A stretch of DNA of 64,000 bases from Corythucha ciliata (GCA_038030265.1 CM075942.1:12668029-12732028); one strand, 5' to 3'; positions 47,980-60,070 are shown, counted from the stretch's first letter. The notes: generated by a model from the letters alone, not told the origin. Program-made: numbers and translations.

Positions 47980-48628
47980 TTAAAACTTTATTGCTATACA
48001 AAAAAATGATAACCACAAAGTGAAACCCGACAAATGACGGATATATCCACCGAACGACCGAAGTTCACCCGTCACCGGTCTCCCCCTCATAATCACGTCA
48101 ACTCGCAACCTTTCAAACGACGACGTGTTCAAAATATTACAGAAGTCACTTCTACAAGTCGAACAGTCCCAGTTCCACCAACCGGTTATCGCGGCTCTGT
48201 TTGGATCGCGAAACCTATGACAGAAGGCGACGTGATCGTCGGTGCGAGTGCAACCGACGGCGACATATTTCCCAAAGTCTCGATGACTGTAAACGTTATC
48301 GACTCTCAACGGTTTCATAACGATCAGATAGCAGTAGGCACTGAGGGAGTCCCGTCGCATTTCACACTGATCGCTGTTACCGGCGAATGAACCAGACTGG
48401 AGTGTTGGGGCATCGCAATGAACCACTTTGCTGCCAACTGTTTTAACGTTTGAGAAGTAATGAGTGTTATCGCAGTAAGAGTATTTTTTAATTCAGACCG
48501 TGATAATAGTGCTGGTAGTAGTTGATTCCAGGGTCGATCCAATATGACGTGTTAAAGCACTGCAGAGCGTCAATTGTTAATGGGTAGACTGCAAACGTGG
48601 CGAATATTGTCCACAAAAAATGGCTCAT
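47980..48628 (-). CDS. Ly6/uPAR-like GPI-anchored secreted protein, two exons
   Basis: Exon 1 (48,628-48,499) opens with ATG in front of a typical signal peptide, with predicted cleavage before LQCF. A 61-base intron (48,498-48,438, GT..AG, phase 1) leads to exon 2 (48,437-47,980), giving about 195 residues. The mature part has nine cysteines (LQC, HC, QC, YC, GC, FC, DC, TC, FCN) and ends the domain with DCSTCRSDFCN, matching the C-x-C/CxxDxCN closing signature of Ly6/three-finger proteins of the invertebrate quiver type. A linker with an NTSS glycosylation site and a hydrophobic tail (GFTLWLSFFCIAIKF) follows, as in GPI signals, which would place the protein on the outer cell surface. Phase-1 introns are usual in this family. 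The usual second loop-I cysteine after LQC is missing. The donor (GTCTGA) is weak, so a decayed copy is possible. Confidence 0.6.
47987..47992 (-). promoter_or_regulatory. Polyadenylation signal AATAAA inside the last codons
   Basis: AATAAA on the minus strand overlaps the Ala-Ile-Lys codons of the Ly6-like gene, four bases before its TAA stop. Cleavage 10-30 bases downstream would leave an extremely short 3' untranslated region. Confidence 0.4.
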
Positions 48629-48839
48629 TTTATTCAAACGTTTTGGTTTCATGCCAATAAACCATATGGAATTACAGTTGAGATTTTATCTTTTACTGGC
48701 AAATTCCGCTTCCTAAAACAACTACATAGAGCTAGGCTTTATTTTATTGTTTCCGAGATACATTCATGGACGTAATTTTGCGGATATTCATAAAACTTTG
48801 AGCGCTCTCGGGGCCGCCGGCTGCGGACTGAGGTCGATG

Positions 48840-51700
48840 GCCACTGAGAAAAAAAGCTCCGTAACGTGCAATTTCGCAGAAATTAGTTACCCCGAACTTG
48901 AATTTTCATAGGAATCAAGCCCTGAAACTTGCATTCGCGTGGATAATCAGTTTGGAAATGTTCCTCAGGCTTTTGGCGTTGTAGAGGCCAGCTATAGCCT
49001 GGGTTCCACCACCACCAAAATGGTTCAAAACTAGCAAGTTTTTTGAAATTATGACCCGGAATTATCAATTTGCGTGGGAATTCAGCCAGGAAACTTGTAA
49101 TTTCGCTCAAAATAAACTCCAAACTTGTTGCAAAATCACACATTTCCAGCTATAAATTAAATGTTTCAATTACATGGCTATTCTTCAGGCTATGGGCGCA
49201 TGGGGAACAGCATAGCTGGAACACAAATATATGTATACCCTGAAACTTGCAATTCTACCGAAATCACGACCCAAAACACTCAGTTTTGCTGGTTATTTCG
49301 CTGAAATTAGGGCCTGAAACTTTAAATTGCAAGGATATTCGGGCAAGAAGTTGATAATTTCTTGGATATTTGGCTAGCCCGGGGCCTGCCACCAGAAAAA
49401 AAATGTTCCGAAACGAGTTTTTCTGAATAGTCGTCGATTGCAAGGCTATTCGTCAGGCTATGGACATAGTTGAGGTCAGCTAGGCTATGGTCCGCACCCT
49501 CATTTTGGAAAAAATACAATTACGCTTAAATTAATACCCGAAACTTTGCAATATTGTGATTATTCAGCTAGGAATCGTATCAATTTTGTGAATATTTTGC
49601 TCAAATATTTTGTAAATGTGCGGCTATTTGTCAGACTTTGGGCGCTGACTTGCCCCGTTAACACTCAAAGACCCGAAAACTTACAATTTCTAGAAATTAA
49701 ATCCTTAAAACTTAAAATTTCGAGAATATTTGGACCTTAAACTGGCAATATTGCGGATATTTCCAATAGGCACTTGCGATTTGGCCAATTTCCCACTCCT
49801 AATGCTTAATATCGTGGCTGTTCGCTAGAAATTTGGGTACTCTTGCGGCCGGCTAGCCTACGGTCCGGGCCTTCTGAACAACAACACCCTGAAATTTGCA
49901 ATTACGCTAAAATTAAGACCCGAAACTTCCAATTTTACAATTATTCTGCCATAAAATTATCAATTTCGTGGATATTGAGCCATTAAATAATGTTAATATT
50001 ATGTTATGGCATTTGTCAGACTGTGGGCGCTGACATGTCCCGCTAGCCCGCGTTCCATGAAAAAGAATCACTTGAAAAAGTGCAATAGTTGCAATTTCTC
50101 GAAAATAAATCCTCTTAAACTTACAATTTCGTGAATATTAGGACCAGAAACTAGCAATTTTGTGAATATTCACGCAAGACACCTGCGATTTCGCTCCAAA
50201 TGCTCAATATCACGGCTGTTCATCGAACTTTGTGGTACTCTCGTGGCCGGATGGTCCAGGGTCCGCACTGACTGAAAAAAAAAAAGGCCCTGAAATCTGC
50301 AATTTTTCCAAAATTAAGACCCTTAAACTTGCCGTTAAGCGATTAAGCTGCCGTTAAACCTACAATTTCGCTCCAAAATCTTGCTTCTGCGGCTATTCGC
50401 CGGACTTTTGACGCCGATATGGCATGTCCGGGTTATTTTAGCCAAGGGAAACTTTGGCGAAAACAAAACCCCGGAAAACTTCCAATATCGAGAAGGTATA
50501 GCTCCAAAATGTTGTAATTTTGTGGCAATTCGCTAGAAAATGGGTGCTAATACGGCATGCTGGTCACGGTTATGCGTGCAATAAATGAAAAAGCGCCAAA
50601 AAACTTGTCATTTCTCGAAGATGAATGCCTGAAAATTACAATAACGCGATTGTAGGCGGAACACTGGCAATTTTGTGCATATTAACACAAGAGACTTACG
50701 ATTTCGCAATTTTTTTTGCCTCAAATGGTTAATATCGGGGCTGTTCGCTAAAATTAAGGCCAGAAAATATAGCAATTTAATGATTAAGCAGCTAGGAAAC
50801 CTCCAATTTTGCTAAAAAATGTTGCTTCTGTGGCTATTTATCTGACTTTGTGTGCTGTCGTGTCATGCTCACAAGGGTTCTTTGACCACAAAAAAAAAAA
50901 AAAAAAAAAAAAAATGAAATTTCACGAAAACAATCGCAATTTCGCGGAAATAACGACCAGGAACTAGCGATTTTGCGCATGTTCACACTCGACACTAGAA
51001 ATTTCGTAGATTTTTAGCTCCGAATGATTTCATTTCGCAGCTACTCTATAAGCTTTGGGTGCTCACAGGGCCAGCGTTCTCCACAATAAAAAAAAATTAA
51101 AAACCTTTGACAATTTTTTAGAGCTATTTCGCGAAAGAAAATACCAGAAACTTGATATTTCGCTAATATTTGATCCTAAATTTTCAATAATGCCCGGATT
51201 TTTAAGTCAGAATGTATCAAGTTTGCGGTGGCTTGGCTTCGATGTTGCAATTTAGCGGTTTCTTGGCTGCTAGATTTTGTTTATTGACTGTAAAATCATG
51301 CAGTTTTGTGATATTTTAGCTAAAACATTCATTTTACTGTTATTCAGCCTCAAAACATGCAAATATCGACTCTTTTGCCATCGCTTGCATTTCTGGCCGC
51401 TGCTGAGCCCCCGAAACTGGCAATTTCATTGCTTTTTAGCCCTGAGTAATTACAGTTTTGTAACTCGTATTTCACTGATGGTTATTGCCTCCGAAACTTT
51501 GTTTATTGCCCGCCATCGTCTGTTTCGGGGGGATTAAACATTTTCAAACGTCCTTGCCCGTTTATTGGCAAAATTTGGTAGTATCTCAGTGAAAAATAAT
51601 CATTTAAAAGTGAAAAAACTATTTCTCGGGCAAAATTTCGAAATTTTCTTGTTTTTAAGGGCAGAATGCTCAGTTTTGAGGCTGATTAGCCGCAGTTTGA
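48840..51700 (+). repeat. Satellite family B, largest block with ~200-bp superstructure
   Basis: B units (GAAACTTGCAATTTCGC, then GATATT(T/C)AGCCC) alternate with GC-richer segments carrying words such as TGGGCGCTGAC, GGCCGGCTAG and GGTCCGC. These interruptions occur near 48,812, 48,985, 49,195, 49,455, 49,638, 49,845, 50,025, 50,245, 50,415, 50,545, 50,850 and 51,060, mostly 170-220 bases apart, and are often followed by an A-run. The block fades after 51,460. Confidence 0.8.
50890..50914 (+). repeat. Poly-A tract, 25 bases, in satellite B
   Basis: An A-run follows the GC-rich interruption near 50,850. Shorter A-runs occupy the same place after several other interruptions in this block, so it appears to be part of the higher-order unit and not a retroposon tail. 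Confidence 0.8.
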
Positions 51701-52436
51701 AGGGGATAAACGCTGTTGTTTTGAGGACCGTCGTGAACAATAACGAGAAGTGTGCGGCAACTGCCACGTGGCCCTTGACTCATCCTTGCTTCGTTCTGAG
51801 ACAAAATTCCAAGTCCAAAGCCAAATATCAGAATGTTGAGGTGGCATTGTCAGATCCGAGGAGATTCCAAAATTGTTGGGTTTTTAATAAAAATGCAAGG
51901 TTGGAAGTCTTCAACGACATGTTTCCAGGCAAAAGGTTGCCCTTTTAAAATACGAATCAGTTTCTTTGTGTTCCTCATCGTCGATTGGCTGTTTTCAGGA
52001 GACTAATTCTGACGGTTTCTCGGCTCAGTATAGCCGATTTCCCGCAAGACATTGTCATGTTGATGTTTTTATTGTTCCACGGCTCACAATGATGTTTTTT
52101 GAGGGGCAAGTCACCTGCGCGGGCTTTCTAACCAATCCTGTCGTCCGTCCCCTTCCTTCACTGAATCCCCTTTCATGATCACGTGTATAAAATCCAAGGA
52201 ATGTATGACGCGAGTCCGACTGTTGAAGTTAATGATGCGTTCGTATAAAAATATTCTTACATTTTTGAAGTGTGCACGGTTGACTGCTCTTATAACGACT
52301 ACAAGGTCTTAATTAATGGCGCTATTAACGACCCGAAAAATAATTAGATTCGGCAGTAATTTTATTTTTATTAAAATAAGCGTTCACTCGCGATTTAATC
52401 TGATGCGTCGACCTTCATTTCACGACAAATATTATA

Positions 52437-52480
52437 AGAGAGAGAGAGAGAGTGAGAGGGAGTGAGTGAGTGAGAGAGAG
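52437..52480 (+). repeat. GA/GTGA microsatellite
   Basis: (AG)n passing into GTGAGAGGGAGTGAGTGAG and back to (GA)n. Confidence 0.9.
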
Positions 52481-53170
52481 AAAAGTAATTTCACACCTTA
52501 TAGGAGGAACGTCTCAGGACTCTCCAGAAACTTTATGTCCTGTTTTCCAGACTTGGAACGTTGTTCTCATTTGCATCCTTCTGCCACCCCACCTCACCCC
52601 TCAAAACCCTCCTACCTGGCTTCTGTTGAGTCCCTGGACTTTAATTAACAGTCAAGGTCGTCGACTCACGGGAATCTCACCCTTTTTTCAACCCCCTTCC
52701 CTTTCCTAATTAAAAATTAACCCGTTAAATGTTTCCATAGGAAGAACGCTTCTTCGTGCTGTGCACATCGTTGTTGGAGGCACGGAATTTCCATTTTTTT
52801 CTCCTGTCCTTTCATTCCAAAAGGGCGCCGTGTGCGTTTAATAAATCATAATTCGGAGGGGTTGTGGTGAAGAGATGAAAGGGTCGGAGCGAAGTGTAAT
52901 TCGTCCAGTTTTATTAAACAATTTACGTCTTCATTTTTATCTCATATGAGGTTGTGACGGAGGGTTGGCCTTAATCCAGGAGGATGTGTCCTCGGGATAT
53001 TACTCCCCCCCCCTCCCCACTACCCGGACGCTCAATGGTTTTGACGATCTCAATAAATCCTGTATGAGAAAAAGATCCTTTCCTAAGTTGGGAAATGGTT
53101 GATATGTGTCGGAATTCAAATTAAATAAAAATTGTTGGAATTCTGCAACATTTTCTCACGTTTATTAATT

Positions 53171-53196
53171 TTTTTATTTTTCTGTTTCAGGTAAGC
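53171..53196 (+). promoter_or_regulatory. Recursive-splice (ratchet)-like site
   Basis: TTTTTATTTTTCTGTTTCAG is followed directly by GTAAGC, so a strong 3' splice site and a strong 5' splice site abut at 53,190/53,191. This is the known architecture of zero-length-exon ratchet points in long introns. An ordinary acceptor is the main alternative: a 36-base microexon could run from 53,191 to CCCAG|GTTGGT at 53,226. Confidence 0.35.
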
Positions 53197-56100
53197 AAAC
53201 AAAAACCAAATTTCCACGTTTCCCAGGTTGGTGACTCAACACTTTTTGTTTTATTTTTTAAGAAATAATACAAAAATGACGATGATAGAGGGTGTTGGGT
53301 GGAGGGGGAGAGTCGTTCTGGTATTTCAAGTTTTCAAAGATGGTGGAGATAATGTACATACAATGTTTTATCGGTGCGGCCATAAAATATTGCGAAACCG
53401 TTTCCACTGCCGCGAAGACATCGTGAATTGCTTGTATATGCGGTCCCCCGCGCGTGAAACCAAATAGATAAATGACTCAATCCCGAGCCGATGGGGGGGA
53501 GAGGGGCTTGCGTTCCCCTCCCTTTTTGGATAAACAAGAAGCAAAAGGGTGTCAAGTTTGGACTTCGTCTTGGTCTTACAGAAAGGGTTTGAAGGAGGAG
53601 GGCGAGGAGGAAGATGGCGCGAAAGAAAAATTAACAAAGCAATTATTTTCGAGGAGAGGGCTAAATTCCTCAAGGGTTGTTTGTTAGCGTTTTGCCCATC
53701 TTTTTTGGTATGCCCCACCGATAAAGAGGGGGGGTTTACGGCATTGTGAGGGTGTGAGAAGTAATTTTACACCGATCATTTATCCAAAGAAGTGGCTGAA
53801 CAGACTCTGAAAGCCAGTATGAAGGCAGGAGGGCGGTGGTAAGGAGAGAACGAGCGTCTTCCATTAGAGAGGGATTACTGGAGGGCCAGAAAGTCCTTAT
53901 GATTCATTTTAATTAAATGGAAACTGGTAAATTAGGAGCTTTCTCACTTCCTTTCTGTAGAGCTCGCTCTTCCAGACGATGTGGCGGAAGGGTGAAGGAG
54001 TAGGTTTAAAGTCCAAAACCCCAGCCCTTTCCTTTATTAACGCTTCAAGACTGCGAAACAATTTATCTTTTAAGGGGCCAAAAGGCAGGGTTTCCCCGCT
54101 TTAAAGGGTTGCCAGCAATTTGAATTGTAATTTCTCGGGGGTAATCTTTAAGGATCTTCAGTGGAGAAAAAGGAGAACCGCAGAAGGCGTTAGGTAAACA
54201 TCTTTCGAATTGGATTTTTAACGCAATTTTAAAAGCATAAATCCTTCCCTGAAGATGAATAAACAGTCTGGGGATCCCTCAACCGATGATTCGTTCAGCC
54301 ATAAAATCCTTTGTGTAATGGTCGAGGGCGGGGGGTCAGTAAACATTTCCACGAGTGGTTATAACTGGGAGAGGATTGCAGTTCTCAAAACTATAAATAT
54401 TGATGACAAGGAAACATTCGAACAAACTCCAATATTGTTTTATTGCCCCTCCCCTCTTCTACACTACCAATGTCTCCTTCAACTTTATATTACAACTCCC
54501 AAGCGCCACCGCCACCCTTGCTGCATCCTTTTTCTCCTGTAACAAGGGAACTACGCAAATAACCCATAAAAACCTGGTCCAGGGCTAAACTTTATCGCGA
54601 CTCAGCTTATAGTCCCTACGGTGGTCCGTTATGGGGTGGGCGAGTCGTGAAGGGTTTGATAATTAACGACAGTGCAAAACAACAGTGCTATGGGGGTTCT
54701 CCCCGGGGGGAATATTCGCTCTCTTCTCATCACCAATCCTCGCTGCTGCTGCTGCTCCTGTACATAAGGGGAAGGGTGGGGCGCTTAAGTTTACTCAAAA
54801 TTTATCAAAAACCTTGTAGTTTCATTGGTTTATGTGGGCAAACAGTCGCTTTGAATCTGAAAAGGGGCTAGTGGTACGAGGGGGCGGTGTTTGCCTGGAC
54901 GTAAAATAATGGTGCAAACGCGGTTTAGCGTGAGTGCGAGGCTCGGCCAAAACCAGAAATTACGATATTTTGGCAGGGGTAAACCGTTGATAATAAGGAT
55001 GTGAACGCGGGGTAGAGTACACTAACCATAGGTCTCATTACTCATGACTTCGCTAAAACGAGAAAAAGGGATCCGTGAAAAATGGGAACATATTCATGAA
55101 CTGTTAATACGGAAAGAATTCCAATGAATAAGACGTGGGGGACGAAGTACGGTTGTAACTCTCGAGGGATGGGAGGATGTAAAAGGGATTAAAATTAGAG
55201 GACGAAAGAAATGGCGAATCATAGCGAAAGGGGTGGAAGTGGGAGAAACTCGATTTATCGGTCGGTTTGTTTTATACAGTTAGACAAAAAAATCCGCCAT
55301 AACTCCGGTCGCAAATAGAGGGGCCCAAAACAGGGTGAGGTAGAGCGGTGAATTAAAACGAGCGACAGGGGTGAAAGCATAACTCACCCCCTTTTTTTTT
55401 TAACACGCCATCCCAAAGAGAAAGAGACCCAACTGCAAAAGGGAGTATTATCACGATGTGAAATACGGGCTAACAAGTTCTATATTACAGCCTGTATGGT
55501 TTTACCGTAGTGACCTAAAGTGAAACACGTGTACCTTCTCACGTAATTAAAATTTCTTTTTTCACCCTTGCCACTCCTCCCTTCAGGCAAATTCCTTTTC
55601 GTTTTACCTTTCAACGACAAAAAAAAAGCCCTTTTCCATCCCCCCAAAAAAACGAAGAGAAAGTTTTTAACGGACCTCTAAACGTTGCGAGAGGGTGCGG
55701 GTTGACAACTTAACGGTACAATGTGCAGTTATACAAAGGGATGTACAGAAAAAAAAAAACTATGTTTCAGGTGACGCATCACCAGCATTGCACTAACCGA
55801 GTGAAAGTTTAAGGGACAAAGCCCCCCCACCCCCACCATCACAGACATCACAGCCACCCGTAGGGACGTAAAAAACAGGGTTTTATTTGTTCGGGAACTG
55901 TACGAATTCCTGAAATAAAAAAGGTACCTTGTAGATAGTGCTGAACACCCTCAGGGACTTTCTAATTCTTGTTTTTTTTAGTGAGGCTAAAGGAATGAAC
56001 ACAAAATATGCATAGAAAATTTTTAAAAAAAGATACCCCTGAGCTATTCTACCGTCAAGGGGGGGGGGACACTTTTTATTTCCTAGTAATTTCACATGAT

Positions 56101-56734
56101 TAGGGCACGGATACATAGATTTCCTTGCATACAGTGTTTTTATGACGCGCCCCTATGATTTTCTTTAATGACTTGATTAATAATTCCTTCAATTAAAATT
56201 ATTAGTTTTCTGAGACAAAATGGCTAATATTTTTCATTTTTTACTCGTTTTTAAAACGTTTTAATTTGAAATTAATAACGACATGACTGGATATAATTAT
56301 CGAGTTAAGATAATCCTACTCGCTCATCGTGTTTCGCAGGCTCTCATTTTTCGCTCTTCATTCCGGTCCACCCACCTTGCGCTAAATATATTTCAACGCA
56401 AATTTTAACGATCCCTCGTTCCTATGCACGTGTATAAAACGCTTGCCTCACTCACTCGATTCCGACGCTTAATTTTAAAGGAAGACGAGAAAGACGAACT
56501 GTCTTTGCCAATTAATGCCTCCCTACCAACCTACCGTGTTACTCCCCTCACCACTATTTCTACCTTAGACAATTTATTTTTAGCTGAAGCATGCAATGTT
56601 TCTGTAGGTTTCTAACACGCCTAAAATTCGTGGTACCTGCAGGAAACTTCGTGGGTGTTGTTGAGAGAATAAACTAATTCATCACTCGATTTTAATCGTG
56701 AATCGTACATTATGCATACATTGCGTACATTTTT

Positions 56735-56875
56735 GCAAGACCAAGACCAAGATCATGGCTGCAAGACCAAGACCATGATTTTACTGCAAGACCAAGACGG
56801 AGACCAAGACCGCCCTTTCCTAAGCAAGAACAAGACCAAGACCGCCTTGGTCTTCGTCTCGCAAGACCACAACAC
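56735..56875 (+). repeat. CAAGAC/AAGACC hexamer minisatellite
   Basis: GCAAGACCAAGACC-type words repeat about a dozen times with interruptions such as ATCATGGCT and GGAGACC. Near the right end AAGACCAAG (56,832-56,840) faces its complement CTTGGTCTT (56,846-56,854) across five bases. Frames through it give KTKT or DQDQD peptides that are not taken as coding. Confidence 0.8.
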
Positions 56876-57049
56876 TGCGGTTTATGATCAGTTTCTATTA
56901 TAAAATGTTCATCAACCAGGAAGTTCCGAAATTTCTCGCAAGCCCAGGCTATTGCGAGTGCTTCGCGCTCAATACTCTCAGACGCGGATTCAGGATTTTC
57001 TCAAGGGAGGGGCTAGAGAAATTGTGTGCTTCGATCTACAAAAAATGGC

Positions 57050-57603
57050 TTGACAGCCTTTCACTGCCTAAAAATAGCTAAAACTAGCTATTCCCACTGT
57101 AATAACGGCTAAAATAACTAAACTCGCGCCCCAAAACAGAAAACTGACGATTCGCGTTTTGAAAATAACTATAAAAACTGACTTCACGCGCCATAAAAAT
57201 GGCTAAACTGGCGATTAGCGATCCCCAGAAAAGATTATGATTCTCACCCTAAGTCATCCCGCGGCTAAATCGACCGTTCGCGCGCTAAAAATTCGCCATT
57301 CTCGTCCCAAAGATGATCAATACGCGCCTTTGGCTTGACGGGGGACTGACTATTCGCGCCTTAAAATGGCAAAACTTACGATTCGCCCCTTTAAGATGGC
57401 TAAAAGCTAAATTGGCTGTTGCTCACTAGAAATAGCCAAACTAGCGATACCCGGTCTAAGTTATGGTCAAATGCCAATTTGTGGCTCTCTAAATGCCTAA
57501 AAAGATTATTGTATTACCGCCCGGAAAATGCGAAATCGATAATTGACGCGCCAGGAATGGTCAAACTTCATGGCCTTGGTTGGATAGACTGTTTGAGCCA
57601 TAA
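57050..57603 (+). repeat. Satellite family D, plus, left part
   Basis: Units follow the pattern GATTCGCGCC, CTAAAAATGG, CTAAACTGAC, about 30 bases each, strongly diverged. A GCGGATTCAGGATTTTCTC fragment just left of it (56,983) resembles part of the element at 60.3 kb. Confidence 0.8.
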
Positions 57604-58551
57604 AAATGGCAAAAACTGACTATTCGTGCCTCGAAAATGGCAAAACGACTATATTTGCGCCCTCAAATAGCGATTCCCTCTCTGAAAATAGCTAAACTGA
57701 CGATTCACTCCTTGAAAATGCCTAAGAGCAGACGATTCCTGCCCTGAAAATGGCAAAACTGACAATTTTCCTCTAAAAATGGGAAAAATAACTGACCACT
57801 CGGACCCTAAAATTGCTAAACTCCAGATTCGCGCCCTGGAAATGCGTAAAAAGATAATTCCAGGCATGCAAATTGCACTATCGACAATTCGTGCGTCTTG
57901 AAGTCGGCTTTGGTTTGATTGACTAGTATTGCGCTCCAAGGCAAAACTGACAATTATAAGTGTCTTGAAAATGGCTAAAATAACTATAATTTCCGAATTA
58001 AAAATCGCCGAGCTTACTTGAGGAGAGTCACAATGGATAAATTTAGGAATTACGCTCTAAAAATGCCTGAACAGGTGACTCCTGTTCTGAAAATGGTAAA
58101 ATCGGTAATTCTAGCGCGAAAACTGGTCTAACTAGCTGACCATTCTCACCTTGGCTTGGGAAGTACGATTCGCGCCTTTAACTGGCAAAACTGACTCCAT
58201 GTGCCCTAAAATGGTCACTATGGCTAATTCAAGCCTTGAAAACGTCAGAACTAGCTCTATGTGCCATGAAAATAGCTAAACTCACGATTATTAGCGCCTT
58301 GAAAATGCCTAAACAGGCAATTCCTGCCCTCAAAATGGTCAAAATGACCGGAAAATGGCTGTACTGGACATTCCCTTTCTAAAAAAAAAAAATAGGAACT
58401 GGTAATTCCTGCTCCAAAAACTACCAAAACTGACCATTCAGACCCTAAAAGGGCAAAACTGACGATTCGTGCCCTGAAAACTTCGCACTATAGATGACTA
58501 TAATGACAATTTGCGCCCTAGAAATGGCAAACTTAAAATTCGCCCTCTGCG
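57604..58551 (+). repeat. Satellite D higher-order unit, copy 1 (~947 bp)
   Basis: About 31 D units that are repeated almost unchanged in the following segment. The offset is exactly 947 bases at TATTCGTGCC (57,621 and 58,568). Copy 1 lacks a stretch of about 10-11 bases around 58,359 (CATAGGCGCCTG in copy 2). Confidence 0.9.
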
Positions 58552-59511
58552 AAATGGCAAAACTGACTATTCGTGCCTCGAAAATGGCAAAACGACTATA
58601 TTTGCGCCCTCAAATAGCGATTCCCTCTCTGAAAATAGCTAAACTGACGATTCACTCCTTGAAAATGCCTAAGAGCAGACGATTCCTGCCCTGAAAATGG
58701 CAAAACTGACAATTTTCCTCTAAAAATGGAAAAATAACTGACCACTCGGACCCTAAAATTGCTAAACTCCAGATTCGCGCCCTGGAAATGCGTAAAAAGA
58801 TAATTCCAGGCATGCAAATTGCACTATCGACAATTCGTGCGTCTTGAATTCGGCTTTGGTTTGATTGACTAGTATTGCGCTCCAAGGCAAAACTGACAAT
58901 TATAAGTGTCTTGAAAATGGCTAAAATAACTATAATTTCCGAATTAAAAATCGCCGAGCTTACTTGAGGAGAGTCACAATGGATAAATTTAGGAATTACG
59001 CTCTAAAAATGCCTGAACAGGTGACTCCTGTTCTGAAAATGGTAAAATCGGTAATTCTAGCGCGAAAACTGGTCTAACTAGCTGACCATTCTCACCTTGG
59101 CTTGGGAAGTACTATTCGCGCCTTTAACTGGCAAAACTGACTCCATGTGCCCTAAAATGGTCATTATGTTTAATTCAAGCCTTGAAAACGTCAGAACTAG
59201 CTCTATGTGCCATGAAAATAGCTAAACTCACGATTATTAGCGCCTTGAAAATGCCTAAACAGGCAATTCCTGCCCTCAAAATGGTCAAAATGACCATAGG
59301 CGCCTGGAAAATGGCTGTACTGGACATTCCCTTTCTAAAAAAAAAAAAAAATAGGAACTGGTAATTCCTGCTCCAAAAACTATCAAAACTGACCATTCAG
59401 ACCCTGAAAGAGCAAAACTGACGATTCGTGCCCTGAAAACTTCGCACTATAGATGACTATAATGACAATTTGCGCCCTAGAAATGGCAAACTTAAAATTC
59501 GCCCTCTGCGA
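58552..59511 (+). repeat. Satellite D higher-order unit, copy 2 (~959 bp)
   Basis: It matches copy 1 with about ten substitutions, two small length differences and the 10-11 base indel, so about 99 percent by eye, while neighbouring 30-base units differ greatly from one another. A third copy does not follow: similarity stops after CTCTGCGAAAGGGCAAAAC. Confidence 0.9.
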
Positions 59512-60070
59512 AAGGGCAAAACTGACTATTCACGCGCTCAATGAGCTTGGGAAAAATTGCATGCTATTGGCAAATAAACGCTCTAAAAATTGTCAAACTG
59601 ATCATTTGCGCCGTTGGTGTTAGTGACGAAGGTGTCTTGATTTTAATGAAGCAATGCTGTTTTGGCATACAGCCGTCTTAGACACTGACCACTGGTGTTT
59701 ACGAACCGAAGATGGGCCGTTCCCACCTTTCCAACTGGACCACCCTTCTTCCCCATCGCATGGTTACACGCAGCCCAAGAACTGGATAAACTGACTACTC
59801 TTGCGTTATAAAATGACTTTCCTGGCTCATCACGCCCTGGCAAATGGCGAAACTTATCATTCGTACGTGTTTCAAAAATGGCCTAACTGAGCCTCAGTGG
59901 CTAGAAAATGGTTAAACTTTAGACGATTCGTGCCCTAAAAGTAGCCAAACTGATCACTTGCGACTTGCAGATGGTTTAACTGACGATTCGTGCCATTAAA
60001 ACGCCTAATCTGACTTGCTGCGCAGAAATAAATGGCCAAACTGGCTAATACCACCCTGAAAATGGCTACG
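59512..60070 (+). repeat. Satellite family D, right end with a short insert
   Basis: D units continue but 59,612-59,770 is not D-like (GGTGTTAGTGACGAAGGTG, then GGACCACCCTTCTTCCCC), suggesting a small insertion. D units resume at about 59,780 and end near 60,070. Confidence 0.65.

Larger units (their letters stand above)
51700..57050. other. Spacer without supported genes
   Basis: No gene is identified. It contains a GA-rich microsatellite, a recursive-splice-like site at 53,190, a CTG stretch near 54,732, several C- or G-runs and poly-A runs. Frames of 60-130 codons here show no recognisable motif. Confidence 0.5.

Noticed and set aside
48034..48390. 118-codon plus-strand frame
   Set aside because: It is antisense to the Ly6-like exon 2, which has the better evidence (signal peptide, cysteine pattern, tail).
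57649..58885. Two near-identical minus frames that could look like a duplicated gene
   Set aside because: They come from the two copies of the D higher-order unit; the peptide follows the 30-base repeat.
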